A DNA stretch of 64,000 nt, from positions 1,642,001 to 1,706,000 of the forward strand of contig NZ_CCSE01000001.1 in the NCBI RefSeq assembly GCF_000756715.1. Reading direction: 5' to 3'. Positions 25,086 through 35,376 of the stretch are shown piece after piece. Every line of letters begins with the position of its first letter. Positions within the stretch are counted from its first letter, which is position 1. This stretch comes from Jeotgalicoccus saudimassiliensis (GTDB lineage: Bacteria; Bacillota; Bacilli; Staphylococcales; Salinicoccaceae). The notes below the pieces were generated by a model that was given only the letters and a program-made list of their open reading frames with translations, did no database searches and was not told the DNA's origin. A program made the position numbers and the translations under genes.

Positions 25086-26348
25086 TTATCTTTCAAAATC
25101 AATAATTTCTTCAGTACCGAGGTTAATCGTCGTTTCTGCAGGTTTTGTTCCTGCGATGAGCCTGCCGTTTCTGTAAGAATGCGTCACGGCAGCCTGTTTA
25201 CGGATAACATCGTATTCATTATCCGCATTCAGTACGATAAAATTCGCCGGTTTGCCTGCTTCAATACCGTACTGATCTTCGATGTGCAGCGTTCTGGCAC
25301 TGTTTGTTGTCACGAGATCAATCGAATTGATAATCTCTTCGTATCCCATCAGCTGTGCAGCGTGGATTCCCATATGAAGTACCTGAAGCATGTTCCCTGT
25401 GCCAAGTGGGTACCACGGGTCGAATATATCATCGTGTCCGAAACAGATATTCATGCCGGCAGCCTGAATTTCTTTCACTCTTGTTAAACCGCGGCGTTTC
25501 GGATAAGTGTCAAAACGTCCCTGCAGATGAATATTAATCAGCGGATTTGAAACAAAGTTGATGCCGGACATTTTTAACAGTCTGAATAATTTAGCTGTAT
25601 ATGCATCATTATATGAACCCATTGCTGTCGTATGGCTCGCTGTCGTTTTCTCGCCGTAACCGCGCTGATACGCTTCATTCGCAACGACTTCAACGAATCT
25701 CGACTGCTCATCATCAATTTCATCACAGTGAATATCGACAAGTTTATCGTATTTTTCAGCCAGATCGAAAGCAATTTTCATTGATTCCACACCGTATTCT
25801 CTCGTGAATTCAAAGTGGGGAATGCCGCCGACTACATCTGCGCCAAGCTTTACAGCTTCTTCAAGCAGTGCCTCACCGTTCGGATAAGATAAAATCCCTT
25901 CCTGCGGGAAAGCTACCAGCTGAATATTAACGAACTCTGCCAGCTCTTCTTTTACTTCGATCATTGCTTTTAACGCAGTCAGTTCCGGATCAGTTACATC
26001 AACATGTGTACGGATATGCTGAATGCCCTGTGCAATCTGCCATTTAATCGCTTTTTTCGAACGTGTTTTAACGTCTTCGATTGTCAGTGCCTCTTTACGT
26101 TCCGACCATCTCTGAATTCCCTCAAACAATGTCCCGCTTAAATTCCATTCCGGCTCTCCTGCTGTAAGTGTCGTATCCAGATGGATATGCGGTTCGATAA
26201 ACGGGGGCAGTACAAGCGAACCGTTAACATCAACCGTATTATCAGTATCCGCTACTTTCCCCTGTGTAATTTCTTTAAATCTGCCATCTTCAACGATGAT
26301 ATTCCATAATCCTGTTTGTTCTCTGAGTGAAGCATTTTTAATAATCAC
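25086..26348 (-). CDS. codA: Cytosine deaminase (CodA)
   Basis: About 420 residues, matching E. coli CodA in length. Amidohydrolase metal and catalytic motifs are all present: EPHIHLDTT (HxH), [14 protein letters not shown] (His and catalytic Glu), [11 protein letters not shown], and [18 protein letters not shown] (Asp ligand and CodA-specific segment). It converts cytosine to uracil plus ammonia for pyrimidine salvage. It overlaps the end of codB. ATG 26360 is possible, but GGATGAGG lies 6 nt before GTG 26348, which I prefer. Confidence 0.93.
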   Translation of the reverse strand: MIIKNASLREQTGLWNIIVEDGRFKEITQGKVADTDNTVDVNGSLVLPPFIEPHIHLDTTLTAGEPEWNLSGTLFEGIQRWSERKEALTIEDVKTRSKKAIKWQIAQGIQHIRTHVDVTDPELTALKAMIEVKEELAEFVNIQLVAFPQEGILSYPNGEALLEEAVKLGADVVGGIPHFEFTREYGVESMKIAFDLAEKYDKLVDIHCDEIDDEQSRFVEVVANEAYQRGYGEKTTASHTTAMGSYNDAYTAKLFRLLKMSGINFVSNPLINIHLQGRFDTYPKRRGLTRVKEIQAAGMNICFGHDDIFDPWYPLGTGNMLQVLHMGIHAAQLMGYEEIINSIDLVTTNSARTLHIEDQYGIEAGKPANFIVLNADNEYDVIRKQAAVTHSYRNGRLIAGTKPAETTINLGTEEIIDFER

Positions 26349-27612
26349 GTACGACCTCATCCTTTGTAGTTAGTTGAACTGCTGATGTTTCTTTAGATGC
26401 TGCAAGCTTCATGCCTGCTGTGTAAATAATGATTGTTCCGATTAAAGCATTAAGCGGCGGAATTCCCGGTACAAAGTTCGCAAGTGCAACGCCGGCAATC
26501 CATGCGACTATTGCGACATGGTTCAGTGACTTAAATTCCATTGTACCGTATGCAGCGTATTTCCCGCGTCTTACAAGGAAGTAATCGGCAAGAATAATTG
26601 CACCGATTGAAGGCAGTGCAGATCCGAGCAGTGTCAGGAATCCGACGAAGTTGTTGTACAGCCACATTGCTGCAATCGTACCTAAAATGCCGTTGAATAC
26701 GACGATATATTTTTTTGGAAGTTTAAAGATATTGGCAAATCCTAATCCCGATGCATACAGTGCGCTGTCATTAGTCGTCCATATGTTCAGACCGAGAACA
26801 ATAATTGCCGGAATCATTAATCCCTGCAGCAGCATTACTTCTGAAATGTCAGCAATTCCGAATGCCATCGCGCCGACTGCACCGAACAGAAACATCAGTG
26901 AGTTGCCGAGGAAGAATGCAATAATGCTTGAACTCACTGCAGATTTTGTGGATTTTGCAAAACGTGTGAAGTCGGGAGTCAGCGTGCCTGCACTGATGAA
27001 TGAGCCTACACAGATTGTCAGTGCAAGTGCAATACTCATTGACTGTGCCGGTTCATATAAAAGCAGTGACTCCATGCCGCCCATTGAGTTGACTGCGTCT
27101 GTCATTGAATACGTTCCGAGTAAGGCGATTGTCGGAACACTGATGAAACCGAGTATGGCAAGAGCTTTTAGACCGAAAATTGAAGAGATTGTCATCAGTG
27201 CACCAAAGACACCAATCAGGACAAATACGTTAATACCTGTAGCGACTGATACCGGTACTGCAAACATTGCGAGACCGACACCAAACCAGCAGACCTGTGT
27301 GGAAGCGAGAAGAAAAGATGTAATGTATGAACCTTTTTTACCGAAAGCGTAACGTGCGAGCAGGTGAGTCGACAACCCTGTTTTAGCAGCGATATAAGCA
27401 AGTGCACCAGTGTATAACCCGAGAATCAGGTTGCCTGCGAGAACAATAAGTATGAAGCTGGTGAATGACAGCCCTTCGCCAAGTGTTCCGCCTGACCACA
27501 TACTTGCCGAGAAAAAGCTGAGTGAAAGCATAACAGCTAAAATATTCCAGAAACCTTTGCGACTTGACTGAGGCACAGCCTCAAGTGAGAACTCTTTGTC
27601 CTGAATTGACAT
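26338..27612 (-). CDS. codB: Cytosine permease (CodB, NCS1 family)
   Basis: 424 residues with about twelve membrane helices. NCS1 features include [29 protein letters not shown] near the N-terminus, [10 protein letters not shown] in the middle and [19 protein letters not shown], which are characteristic of CodB-type cytosine transporters. It imports cytosine by proton or sodium symport for the downstream deaminase. GGAGGAAT precedes the ATG. Its leader carries a PyrR-type attenuator. Confidence 0.92.
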   Translation of the reverse strand: MSIQDKEFSLEAVPQSSRKGFWNILAVMLSLSFFSASMWSGGTLGEGLSFTSFILIVLAGNLILGLYTGALAYIAAKTGLSTHLLARYAFGKKGSYITSFLLASTQVCWFGVGLAMFAVPVSVATGINVFVLIGVFGALMTISSIFGLKALAILGFISVPTIALLGTYSMTDAVNSMGGMESLLLYEPAQSMSIALALTICVGSFISAGTLTPDFTRFAKSTKSAVSSSIIAFFLGNSLMFLFGAVGAMAFGIADISEVMLLQGLMIPAIIVLGLNIWTTNDSALYASGLGFANIFKLPKKYIVVFNGILGTIAAMWLYNNFVGFLTLLGSALPSIGAIILADYFLVRRGKYAAYGTMEFKSLNHVAIVAWIAGVALANFVPGIPPLNALIGTIIIYTAGMKLAASKETSAVQLTTKDEVVRDY

Positions 27613-27684
27613 AAATAATTCCTCCAGTATCTTTTGAATTTCAGAAACTGGCGCCGAAAGGGCACTTCTGTTATGATTTTCGGC

Positions 27685-27726
27685 AAAAAGAAAAGCTTCC
27701 TGCCGGAAACATGACAGGAAGCTTTC
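27685..27726 (-). terminator. Leader terminator (attenuator) of codBA
   Basis: On the minus strand, AAAGCTTCCTG and CAGGAAGCTTTTC form an 11-bp stem, followed by TTTTT, within the untranslated leader 70 nt before codB. Confidence 0.85.
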
Positions 27727-27732
27727 TCTATA

Positions 27733-27830
27733 ACAAGGTACGGCAAACTATCCCCTCACTGTGGGCGTGTTTAACCGCACGATATTACATCGCGCTGTCC
27801 TTGTCAGTCTCTCTGGACTGATTTAAAGGC
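27733..27830 (-). promoter_or_regulatory. PyrR-binding leader element of codBA
   Basis: The minus-strand leader contains TTTAAATCAGTCCAGAGAG followed by ACTGACAAGG. This matches the conserved PyrR-binding loop of pyrimidine operons (AGTCCAGAGAGGCT-type), with the CAGT/ACTG stem. Its ACAAGG (27799-27804) can also pair with CCTTGT at 27733-27738, an alternative structure upstream of the attenuator. UMP-bound PyrR would favour termination, so codBA should be off when pyrimidines are plentiful. Confidence 0.8.
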
Positions 27831-27852
27831 ACCAGTATTTAGTTATTGATTA

Positions 27853-27880
27853 GTATTACACAGATTAAATTTAAAGTCAC
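27853..27880 (-). promoter_or_regulatory. Candidate SigA promoter of codBA
   Basis: Minus strand: GTGACT, 16 nt, TAATAC, just upstream of the PyrR leader. It lies close behind the stop codon of the catalase gene. Confidence 0.45.
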
Positions 27881-27899
27881 GCTTTAAGTTTAAAATGAT

Positions 27900-29894
27900 T
27901 TAACGGCTCCATACTCTGTGACCTTTAACATCGGCCAGGAACCCGTCAAAGTTCTGTTCAATATCAGTGACACCGTCATCATTTTCAGAGAATGATAACG
28001 AATCGAATATATTCGCTGAATCAGTGCCGAACCCGATTGCTTTTTTATGTTTGAAAGCAATCTCAAGATTTTCAACAGCCGGTGCAGGCAGCGGCTGTTG
28101 CCCGCTGATAACGATTAATGAATCAAACAGCACAGCGTGTACGGTATCGAATGTTGCATCGAGAGTAATATCCCCGATGCGATAAATTTTATCTGATATG
28201 AACATTGGCTGAAGACCCTGCTGTTCAAGTTTTTCCTGGGCATCTTTCAGTGTCTCTTCTGGAACGTCAGGCATAACGATTACACCCACTGTACGTGTGT
28301 TCAGCGAGAAGTTTGTATTCGTCATGCTGAGTGCAGGCGAGCTTTTATCGTAAGTGGATTCGTTGTTTTCAGAAGGAGCTGCGACCCCGACATGATCTGC
28401 AACATATTCTGTTAGATCCCGGTCGATAAAGTTCAGCAGATTGTTGATTGCCAGTTCCCTGATTTCCATATCACACTTGCCGAGCTCGAAACTGAAAGCA
28501 TCGTATAAATGCTGTTTCTCATGTTTGGATAATGAGTTCAGGAACATTTTAGCCTGACTGAAGTGATCTTTAAAGCTGTCGCTTCGTGCCTGGATTTTAC
28601 GCCCTTCCACTTTTTCATGATAATGCTCATAACCGCCTTCTTTTGGACTTAACGGTTCCGGCTGATTATCGTTCATATGGTTAATGTGATGTGCTGTCTG
28701 ACCTTTATGAATCGACATTTGTCCGTAGCCGTCCCGCTGGTTGTTTGAGAACGGGCATACCGGACGGTTAATCGGAATCTGATGGAAATTCGGACCACCG
28801 AGACGGATTAACTGCGTATCCGTGTATGAGAACAGTCGTCCCTGCAGGAGCGGGTCATTTGAGAAATCAATACCCGGCACGACACTGCCCGGATGGAATG
28901 CGACCTGTTCCGTTTCTGCGAAATAGTTATCCACATTCTGATTTAATGTCATCTTACCGACAATTTGTACCGGCACGTCTTCTTCAGGCCACAGTTTCGT
29001 CGGATCGAGAATGTCGAAATCCATTTTGAACTCATCATTTTCGTCGATTATCTGCAGACCCAGTTCGAACTCGGCCGGAATGCCTTTTTCAATGTTTTCC
29101 CATAATGTCTGACGGTTAAAGTCGATATTTTTACCGTTAATCATCTGCGCTTCATCCCATAATACCGAATGCATACCATCTTTCGGTTTCCAGTGGAATT
29201 TCACAAAGTGACTTTTACCTTCGGCATTCACGAGTCTGAATGTATGGACACCGAAACCTTCCATCATGCTGAGGCTTTTGGGAATTGCACGGTCACTCAT
29301 CAGCCACATGACCATATGAGCACTTTCGGTATTCATCGATACATAATCCCAGAACGTATTATGTGCAGAAGCAGCCTGAGGCATTTCATTATGAGGTTCA
29401 GGTTTTACTGCGTGGACAAAATCCGGGAACTTAATTGCATCCTGCATAAAGAAAACAGGCATATTATTACCGACAAGGTCAAAGTTACCTTCATCTGTAT
29501 AAAACTTAGTGGCAAAACCGCGTACATCACGTGGAATATCCATTGATCCCCGGCTTCCTGCCACTGTAGAGAACCTTGTGAAAACCGGAGTTTTTCTACC
29601 GGGCTCTGTGAGGAATTTTGCTTTTGTATATTGCTCCAATGATTCGTAAACTTCAAATTCACCGTGAACACCAAAACCGCGTGCATGCACGACGCGTTCC
29701 GGAATTCTTTCATGGTCAAAGTGTGTCATTTTTTCACGGAAATGGAAATCCTCCATTAAAGTAGGACCACGTTCACCAGCTTTTAATGAAAACTCGTCTT
29801 CGCTTACAGGCAGCCCCTGATTCGTCGTAAGCGGCGCCTTCTTCGTGTTATCGATTGTATCCCGCTGATTCAGTTCGTCTTTCTTTCCGGACAT
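27900..29894 (-). CDS. katE: Large-subunit (clade 2) catalase
   Basis: 664 residues, much longer than small catalases (about 500). Active-site His70 ([11 protein letters not shown]), Asn in VGNNMPVFF (~143) and haem Tyr357 ([14 protein letters not shown]) are all present. Residues ~545-664 form the extra flavodoxin/GATase1-like C-terminal domain of HPII-type enzymes ([14 protein letters not shown]...[16 protein letters not shown]). It breaks down hydrogen peroxide in the cytosol. A SigB-type promoter 37 nt upstream matches the known SigB control of katE in B. subtilis. Confidence 0.93.
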   Translation of the reverse strand: MSGKKDELNQRDTIDNTKKAPLTTNQGLPVSEDEFSLKAGERGPTLMEDFHFREKMTHFDHERIPERVVHARGFGVHGEFEVYESLEQYTKAKFLTEPGRKTPVFTRFSTVAGSRGSMDIPRDVRGFATKFYTDEGNFDLVGNNMPVFFMQDAIKFPDFVHAVKPEPHNEMPQAASAHNTFWDYVSMNTESAHMVMWLMSDRAIPKSLSMMEGFGVHTFRLVNAEGKSHFVKFHWKPKDGMHSVLWDEAQMINGKNIDFNRQTLWENIEKGIPAEFELGLQIIDENDEFKMDFDILDPTKLWPEEDVPVQIVGKMTLNQNVDNYFAETEQVAFHPGSVVPGIDFSNDPLLQGRLFSYTDTQLIRLGGPNFHQIPINRPVCPFSNNQRDGYGQMSIHKGQTAHHINHMNDNQPEPLSPKEGGYEHYHEKVEGRKIQARSDSFKDHFSQAKMFLNSLSKHEKQHLYDAFSFELGKCDMEIRELAINNLLNFIDRDLTEYVADHVGVAAPSENNESTYDKSSPALSMTNTNFSLNTRTVGVIVMPDVPEETLKDAQEKLEQQGLQPMFISDKIYRIGDITLDATFDTVHAVLFDSLIVISGQQPLPAPAVENLEIAFKHKKAIGFGTDSANIFDSLSFSENDDGVTDIEQNFDGFLADVKGHRVWSR

Positions 29895-29930
29895 TAAAAA
29901 TCCCCTCCTGAAATTAAGTACATTCCTTCT

Positions 29931-29955
29931 GTACCCGTCTTATATTCAGTTAATC
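29931..29955 (-). promoter_or_regulatory. SigB promoter of the catalase gene
   Basis: Minus strand: GATTAA, 13 nt, GGGTAC, 37 nt before the ATG. Confidence 0.7.
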
Positions 29956-30086
29956 AAATTACAAAATTTATAATTTAAAATTTGAAATATAATTGTAAAA
30001 AGAAAAATCCAAAGATTTTTATCTGTGTTAGTATAGAAATATCTTTTTAATTTTAGAATATTCGGACAAACAAGGGGAGTGGATTC

Positions 30087-31478
30087 ATGAATAAAGAGAT
30101 AAAGAAAAAGAAATGGGAATTTCCGGATACTTATGTCATCGTTTTTCTTGTGCTGCTGATTGCAGTCATCGCGACATACATAGTTCCTGCAGGTGCTTTT
30201 GACAGGGAAGAATCAGACGGTGTGACGACTGTAGTTTCCGGATCATATGAGAGTAGTGAATCATCACCGGCCGGATTTATGGACATATTTATGTCTGTTC
30301 AGACCGGAATGGTTGAAAGTGCAGGGTTGATTTTCCTCGTGCTGTTTGCCGGGGGGATGTTTGAGATTATTAATAAGTCAGGTGCGATCCACACGGGCAT
30401 TTATTCGGCAATCGATAAAATGCGGGGCAAAGAATTTCTGCTGATTGCAACAATCATCGTCTTATTCGCTTTAGGGGGAGCGGTGGGCGCGCTTGCGAAC
30501 TCCGTCATACCGTTCGTTGCTATCGGGGTTCTTCTCGTAAAAGCGCTGAAGCTCGATGCACTCGTGGCAGTGGCAATTACATTTAATGCAGCATTTATCG
30601 GGTTCGCGGCAGGATTTCTTAATCCCTATACAGTAGGTATTGCACATAATATTGCAGAACTGCCGCTGTTTTCGGGAATGCTTTTCAGACTGATTGCATT
30701 TACACTTTTAGTTGGAGCAACGATCTGGTATACGTGGCGCTACTGTAAGAAGATTATGGATGATCCATCCAGAAGCCTGATTGGTATAGAAGCTGCCGCT
30801 GAAGATGAATTGAATTTTGATGAGACATTTACAGGTCGTCATAAACTGATTTTAATATGGACGGCAGCAGCTTTAATATTCTTCGTCTTTGCAGTGGTTA
30901 AATTCCAGTGGACGACAGATCACATGGCTGCATTCTTTGTTATTATCGGTCTTGTGGCAGGAATTATCGCAGGTATGAATTACAATGAAATCACACTCAC
31001 ATTTTTAGAAGGATGTAAAAACCTCGTTTACGGCGCACTGATCATTGGTCTTGCAAGGGCAGTGCTGGTCATTATGGAGAACGGACAGATACTGGATACA
31101 CTGGTCAACGCACTGTCGCAGCCGTTATCAGCACTGCCGCCAATCGCGACAGCAATCGGAATGTTTATAATGAACTCGGTATTTAACTTCTTCGTACCGT
31201 CGGGGAGCGGACAGGCAGCAATCATGATGCCGATCCAGACACCGCTCGCTGATATGATTGGTATTACGAGACAGGTTACAGTACTTGCCTTCCAGTTTGG
31301 AGACGGGTTCTCCAATGTGCTGTATCCAACATCAGGGCCGCTGATGGCAAGTCTGGCAGTCGCAGGTGTATCGTGGATTAAATGGGCAAAATGGTTTTTC
31401 CCGCTGTTTCTTATCTGGTCAGTCATTGCTTTTATTCTGCTGGCAACAGCAGTAATGATTAACCTTGGACCTCTATAA
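30087..31478 (+). CDS. YfcC-family membrane transporter
   Basis: 463 residues with about twelve membrane helices. Family features are KKWEFPDTYVIVFLVLLIAVIATYIVPAGAFDR at the N-terminus, ALGGAVGALANSVIPFV, and MFIMNSVFNFFVPSGSGQAAIMMPI in the second half. The YfcC/ArcD-like (ion transporter) group moves amino acids, peptides or short-chain acids. No adjacent catabolic gene points to a substrate; the catalase is divergent and the SRPBCC gene downstream is unrelated. Confidence 0.85.
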   Translation: MNKEIKKKKWEFPDTYVIVFLVLLIAVIATYIVPAGAFDREESDGVTTVVSGSYESSESSPAGFMDIFMSVQTGMVESAGLIFLVLFAGGMFEIINKSGAIHTGIYSAIDKMRGKEFLLIATIIVLFALGGAVGALANSVIPFVAIGVLLVKALKLDALVAVAITFNAAFIGFAAGFLNPYTVGIAHNIAELPLFSGMLFRLIAFTLLVGATIWYTWRYCKKIMDDPSRSLIGIEAAAEDELNFDETFTGRHKLILIWTAAALIFFVFAVVKFQWTTDHMAAFFVIIGLVAGIIAGMNYNEITLTFLEGCKNLVYGALIIGLARAVLVIMENGQILDTLVNALSQPLSALPPIATAIGMFIMNSVFNFFVPSGSGQAAIMMPIQTPLADMIGITRQVTVLAFQFGDGFSNVLYPTSGPLMASLAVAGVSWIKWAKWFFPLFLIWSVIAFILLATAVMINLGPL

Positions 31479-31543
31479 GAATTAGTCTCCGGTGCGTGAA
31501 ATAGTTATAATAACAATATCAACATGAAAGCAGGTGCCTGCAT

Positions 31544-31990
31544 ATGGAAATATACAGCTATCAGAATGACAAACTTGAAGCATCGCCGGAAGATGTATTT
31601 GCTGTAATCAATGATGATGAACAACTTAAAAATATCTTCAGTATACTTAAAGATATCGAGTACAATACTAAAGGCAAACGTTCAAAAGGGACGAAATTCA
31701 GAATAACGCTGGGCGTTAGAAATAAGACGTACCGATTTAGAAATGAGATTACGGAATACGATGAGAACAGGCGTATAGTGATGAAAACCAAGCTTAAACA
31801 GGGCGTTATAACAACGTTATTTAATGTGGAGCCGTCAGGAACCTGTACAAAACTCACCGTACAGTCTTTAATCGAGAGCGGAATGGGTGTCCGTGTGTTT
31901 GCCATGACAGCAAAGCCTGTTGTGAGATCGGTAATGAACAAAGAAATGAAGAAACTTGAAGACGCAGTGGCTGCTGAAAGTTCACTGTGA
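31544..31990 (+). CDS. SRPBCC-superfamily (START/Bet v1-like) small protein
   Basis: 148 residues. The pattern starts MEIYSYQNDKLEASPEDVFAVINDDEQLKNIFSILKDIE and is followed by GTKFRITLGVRNKTYRFRNEITEYDENRRIVMKTK, a polyketide-cyclase-2/SRPBCC beta-sheet with a long C-terminal helix (residues ~110-145). Such proteins bind hydrophobic ligands. Function is unknown. It ends at a terminator and has a possible TATAAT about 30 nt before the start. Confidence 0.75.
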   Translation: MEIYSYQNDKLEASPEDVFAVINDDEQLKNIFSILKDIEYNTKGKRSKGTKFRITLGVRNKTYRFRNEITEYDENRRIVMKTKLKQGVITTLFNVEPSGTCTKLTVQSLIESGMGVRVFAMTAKPVVRSVMNKEMKKLEDAVAAESSL

Positions 31991-32005
31991 AATAATACAA
32001 TGCAT

Positions 32006-32041
32006 AAAGCTTTCTGCCTGATAATGGCGGAAAGCTTTTTT
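32006..32041 (+). terminator. Terminator after SRPBCC gene
   Basis: AAAGCTTTCTGCC pairs with GGCGGAAAGCTTT, followed by TTTT. Confidence 0.85.
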
Positions 32042-32144
32042 AATATGAATATTTTGCTGTAATTAAGGAATAGACAAAGTACAATAGAGTAATCGCTTAG
32101 TACTGTGAACGAGCAGGAATTTAAAAAAGTAGAGGGATTTAAAA

Positions 32145-33044
32145 ATGAAAAAGAAACCGACAAAGAAACCGAACAGACCCCGTCATGAAGAGTGGACGGT
32201 TAAAGAGCATACAGAAGTGCTGGAGTTTTTATTTAAAGTGATGCCGTCAAAAAGCCGTAATGCCGTTAAAGGTATTTTAAAGCGCGGCCAGGTTGTAGTG
32301 AACGATAAACCGACGACTCAGTTTGATGACAAACTGAAACCCGGTGATTTCGTTCAGATTCGTGAGCGTGTGGCATCGGCTTCAGTTAAGCTGAAAGGTG
32401 TGACTATTCTTCATGAAGATGATGATGTAATTGTGGTCGATAAAGAGAGCGGGCTTCTGTCTATGGGCTCAAAACAGGAACGCCAGATGACTGCTTATAA
32501 ACAGCTGATGGATTACGTACAGAGTATTCACCCGAAAAACCGTATATTTATCGTCCACCGCCTGGATCGCGATACATCAGGTGTCATGATTTTTGCACGC
32601 AGTAAAATTGTTCAGCAGAAATTGCAGAAAGCATGGACTGAAGCTGTGCAGGAGCGTTCTTACGTGGCGCTGGTTGAAGGTGTCGTCAGTAAAGGCGGCA
32701 CGATAACTTCATGGCTGACGGAAGACAGGACATTTATGATGCATTCCAGTCCGAAACCAAATCACGGGCAGAAGGCAATTACACACTATAAAGTAATGAA
32801 ATCAAATCGCAGATTCTCATTGTTGAAAGTGAATCTCGATACAGGACGTAAAAATCAGATTCGTGTCCATATGCAGGATCTCGGACACCCAATTGTTGGA
32901 GATAAAAAGTACGGATCGGAAGTTAATACGATTAACAGACTCGGACTGCATGCCAATGCAATAAAATTTAAGCATCCGTCAAGCGGTAAAATGATGCGCT
33001 TTGAATCGGAAACACCTGCGTCATTCACAAGAGGATTTAAATAA
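32145..33044 (+). CDS. RluA-family RNA pseudouridine synthase
   Basis: 299 residues. An S4 RNA-binding domain (residues ~20-75, VKGILKRGQVVVNDKPTTQFDDKLKPGD) precedes the synthase domain with catalytic Asp141 in FIVHRLDRDTSGVMIFARS and the later NQIRVHMQDLGHPIVGDKKYG. It isomerises uridines in rRNA or tRNA; the exact site is not deducible. The N-terminus is very basic (MKKKPTKKPNRPRH), and the gene is monocistronic with a strong terminator. Confidence 0.92.
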   Translation: MKKKPTKKPNRPRHEEWTVKEHTEVLEFLFKVMPSKSRNAVKGILKRGQVVVNDKPTTQFDDKLKPGDFVQIRERVASASVKLKGVTILHEDDDVIVVDKESGLLSMGSKQERQMTAYKQLMDYVQSIHPKNRIFIVHRLDRDTSGVMIFARSKIVQQKLQKAWTEAVQERSYVALVEGVVSKGGTITSWLTEDRTFMMHSSPKPNHGQKAITHYKVMKSNRRFSLLKVNLDTGRKNQIRVHMQDLGHPIVGDKKYGSEVNTINRLGLHANAIKFKHPSSGKMMRFESETPASFTRGFK

Positions 33045-33055
33045 CCATATTGCTG

Positions 33056-33093
33056 TCAGGCACAGATTATAAAAAATCTGTGCCTGATTTTTT
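33056..33093 (+). terminator. Terminator after RluA gene
   Basis: TCAGGCACAGATT pairs with AATCTGTGCCTGA, followed by TTTTTTG. Confidence 0.9.
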
Positions 33094-33495
33094 GTTTATT
33101 TTTAAGTACGTGATTGCGTTTATACTGAAAAATTAAGGGAATATAATTGTAAATATACACAATCGTAAAATGTAAAACGTATTCATCCTTTTGTACCGTT
33201 TAATTTTAAAGTTATCCATGTTAGCATTATTAGTTGTTTAGTGCATACTTAACCATGCATCCCTTTGTCATGCGATCTGTTCGCAATGCATTATTGTTCT
33301 GAAGTATTTTTCAGGCATTGTTTAAACGTCACCGTTTTTTATTTCAATTTTTTTCTGGAGTGCACAGACACTTTCCATCTTTTTTTCTCACAAAAAAGTA
33401 AAGCGTTACAAAACTATTGATTTTCTCATATGGAGACCTCTCTTTTTTAGTATGTCTTTATATGGGGCGTCACAACTAAATAAGGAGGATATTTC
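33094..33495. other. Long AT-rich intergenic leader upstream of the BCCT gene
   Basis: About 400 nt with no ORF behind a ribosome site. It contains a SigB-like promoter near its left end (33118-33142), several T-rich runs and a good AAGGAGG just before the BCCT start. I see no known riboswitch consensus. It could be a long 5' leader or hold a small RNA. Confidence 0.5.
33118..33142 (+). promoter_or_regulatory. SigB-like promoter upstream of the BCCT gene
   Basis: GTTTAT, 13 nt, GGGAAT; a close match to the SigB consensus. It lies about 350 nt before the BCCT start codon, so a long leader or a separate transcript is implied. Confidence 0.6.
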
Positions 33496-35142
33496 ATGAG
33501 AAACAGAAGATCATCGATCACCCCGGTATTTTATATTTCACTTGCTATCGCATTTGTATTTATTTTATGGGGCGCATTTTTCCCGGCGAATCTCGAGACA
33601 ATACTGGGTTACATTAACAATTTTATTTCCAATGAACTCGGATGGGTATACATGCTCGCAATGACGGGCTTCGTAGTATTCGCACTTTATCTTGTTATCA
33701 GCCCTTACGGTAAGATCCGTTTAGGTAAACAGGATGAAAAACCGCAGTACAGTTATTTCACGTGGTTCTCATTCCTGTTCACAGCAGGTATGGGTGTAGG
33801 ACTAGTATTCTACGGTGTAAACGAACCGCTGACGCATTTCCACAACCCGCCGATTACAGAAGGCGGTACGGCGCTCGCTCAGCAGGAAGCACTTCAATAT
33901 ACGTTATTCCACTGGGGACTTCACCCATGGGCAGTATATGCAGTAGTAGGTCTGGCACTCGCGTACTTTAACTTCAGACATAACGCTCCGCTTTTAATGA
34001 GTTCGGCACTGTCACCGTTAATCGGCGACAGATCAAAAGGCTGGCTGGGTACAACTGTCGATGTTATCGCAGTATTCGGTACAATTTTTGGTATTGCAAC
34101 ATCGCTCGGGCTTGGTGCAACACAGATTACAGCGGGTCTGAGCTACAGCTTCGATGCAATAGAAAATAACCTGATGACACAGATGATAGTTGTTATTTTA
34201 ATTACTTTAGCATTCGTTGCTTCTGCGGCAACAGGACTTAACAAGGGTATCCGTTACTTAAGTATGGGTAACGTTGTTATTGCAATTTTATTAATGATTT
34301 TCGTATTTGTATTTGGTTCCTCTGTATTAATGATCGATTCATTTATGACCAATACAGGAAACTATCTGCAAAACTTAGTGAGCATGACATTCAATATGAA
34401 CTCGTTCGTCGGCGACAGAGGATTCCTTGACAGCTGGACTATATTCTACTGGGCTTGGTGGATCGGCTGGGCTGCTTTCGTCGGAAGCTTTATCGCACGT
34501 GTATCACGAGGCAGAACAATCCGTGAATTCATCATCGGTGTAATGGGTGTTCCGGTATTATTCAGCGCACTGTGGTTCGCAATTTTTGGCGTAGCAGGTA
34601 TCGAGACTGATAACCTTCTTGGCGGCGGACTGTACAGCCTGATGGAATCGCAGGGTAACGAAGTAGCATTGTTCGCATTCCTTGAGAACTATCCGGCAGC
34701 ACCGCTGATTATGGGTATTGCAATCTTACTGATTGCTTCATTCTTCGTAACATCAGCAGACAGCGGTACTTTCGTACTGAGTATGCTGACAACTGGCGGT
34801 TCACTGAATCCGCCGCTTAAAATTAAGTTAACATGGGGCGGTATCCTGGCTGGTACAGCTATGGTATTACTGGCTTCAGGCGGTCTTAACGCACTACAGA
34901 TGGCTATGCTCATTGCAGCATTCCCATTCACATTTATTGTAATAATGCTGGCAATATCACTGTACAAAGCATTGCGCAGTGAACATGGCATTATTCAGCT
35001 TGAAAAGCAGCAGCTGCTGTTTGAATCAGGCTACAGAGAAGACACACAAAAAGAACTGGAAGAGAAACGCGAAGCGTTTGAAGAAACACTTCCGGATGAA
35101 CAGCCGCCTGAAATTGAAGCGGAAAGCAGCGAAGAGAAATAG
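33496..35142 (+). CDS. BCCT-family betaine/choline/carnitine transporter
   Basis: 548 residues with about twelve helices. BCCT marks are GMGVGLVFYGVNEPLTHFHNPP, the aromatic helix WTIFYWAWWIGWAAFVGSFIARVSRGRTIREF (Trp cage for the quaternary amine) and FFVTSADSGTFVLSMLTTGG. The C-terminal ~60 residues are soluble and strongly Glu-rich, as in osmosensing members. It imports compatible solutes with sodium or protons. The SigB-like promoter upstream would fit osmotic-stress induction. Confidence 0.92.
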   Translation: MRNRRSSITPVFYISLAIAFVFILWGAFFPANLETILGYINNFISNELGWVYMLAMTGFVVFALYLVISPYGKIRLGKQDEKPQYSYFTWFSFLFTAGMGVGLVFYGVNEPLTHFHNPPITEGGTALAQQEALQYTLFHWGLHPWAVYAVVGLALAYFNFRHNAPLLMSSALSPLIGDRSKGWLGTTVDVIAVFGTIFGIATSLGLGATQITAGLSYSFDAIENNLMTQMIVVILITLAFVASAATGLNKGIRYLSMGNVVIAILLMIFVFVFGSSVLMIDSFMTNTGNYLQNLVSMTFNMNSFVGDRGFLDSWTIFYWAWWIGWAAFVGSFIARVSRGRTIREFIIGVMGVPVLFSALWFAIFGVAGIETDNLLGGGLYSLMESQGNEVALFAFLENYPAAPLIMGIAILLIASFFVTSADSGTFVLSMLTTGGSLNPPLKIKLTWGGILAGTAMVLLASGGLNALQMAMLIAAFPFTFIVIMLAISLYKALRSEHGIIQLEKQQLLFESGYREDTQKELEEKREAFEETLPDEQPPEIEAESSEEK

Positions 35143-35152
35143 AATGATATAT

Positions 35153-35183
35153 AAAGATGCCGGATTTTCCGGCATCTTTTTTT
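35153..35183 (+). terminator. Terminator after BCCT gene
   Basis: AAAGATGCCGGA pairs with TCCGGCATCTTT around TTT, followed by T-run. Confidence 0.9.
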
Positions 35184-35247
35184 AATGATTACTTCGCGGT
35201 GAAAAAGGGCAAACATACGTATATGAACTTTTGGGAGGTATTTGTTT

Positions 35248-35376
35248 TTGAAAGAAGCAGCGAATACAGAAATGACACCTCTGAAACATGCAGAAGAACC
35301 TTTATTTGATTATTGGAAAGAATGTATAAACAAAATCGATAAATATAGAGGAGTATATGTATATGGGACTATTTGA
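35248..35376 (+). CDS. Possible 42-residue small protein
   Basis: TTG start 9 nt after GGGAGG, giving MKEAANTEMTPLKHAEEPLF, then DYWKECINKIDKYRGVYVYGTI. The end overlaps the start of the next gene by 14 nt in another frame, suggesting coupling. The good ribosome site is the only evidence. No family recognised. Confidence 0.45.
   Translation: MKEAANTEMTPLKHAEEPLFDYWKECINKIDKYRGVYVYGTI

Noticed and set aside
26651-27352. 233-codon open frame antisense to codB
   Set aside because: It has no ribosome site and mirrors the codB coding frame; codB has clear family motifs.
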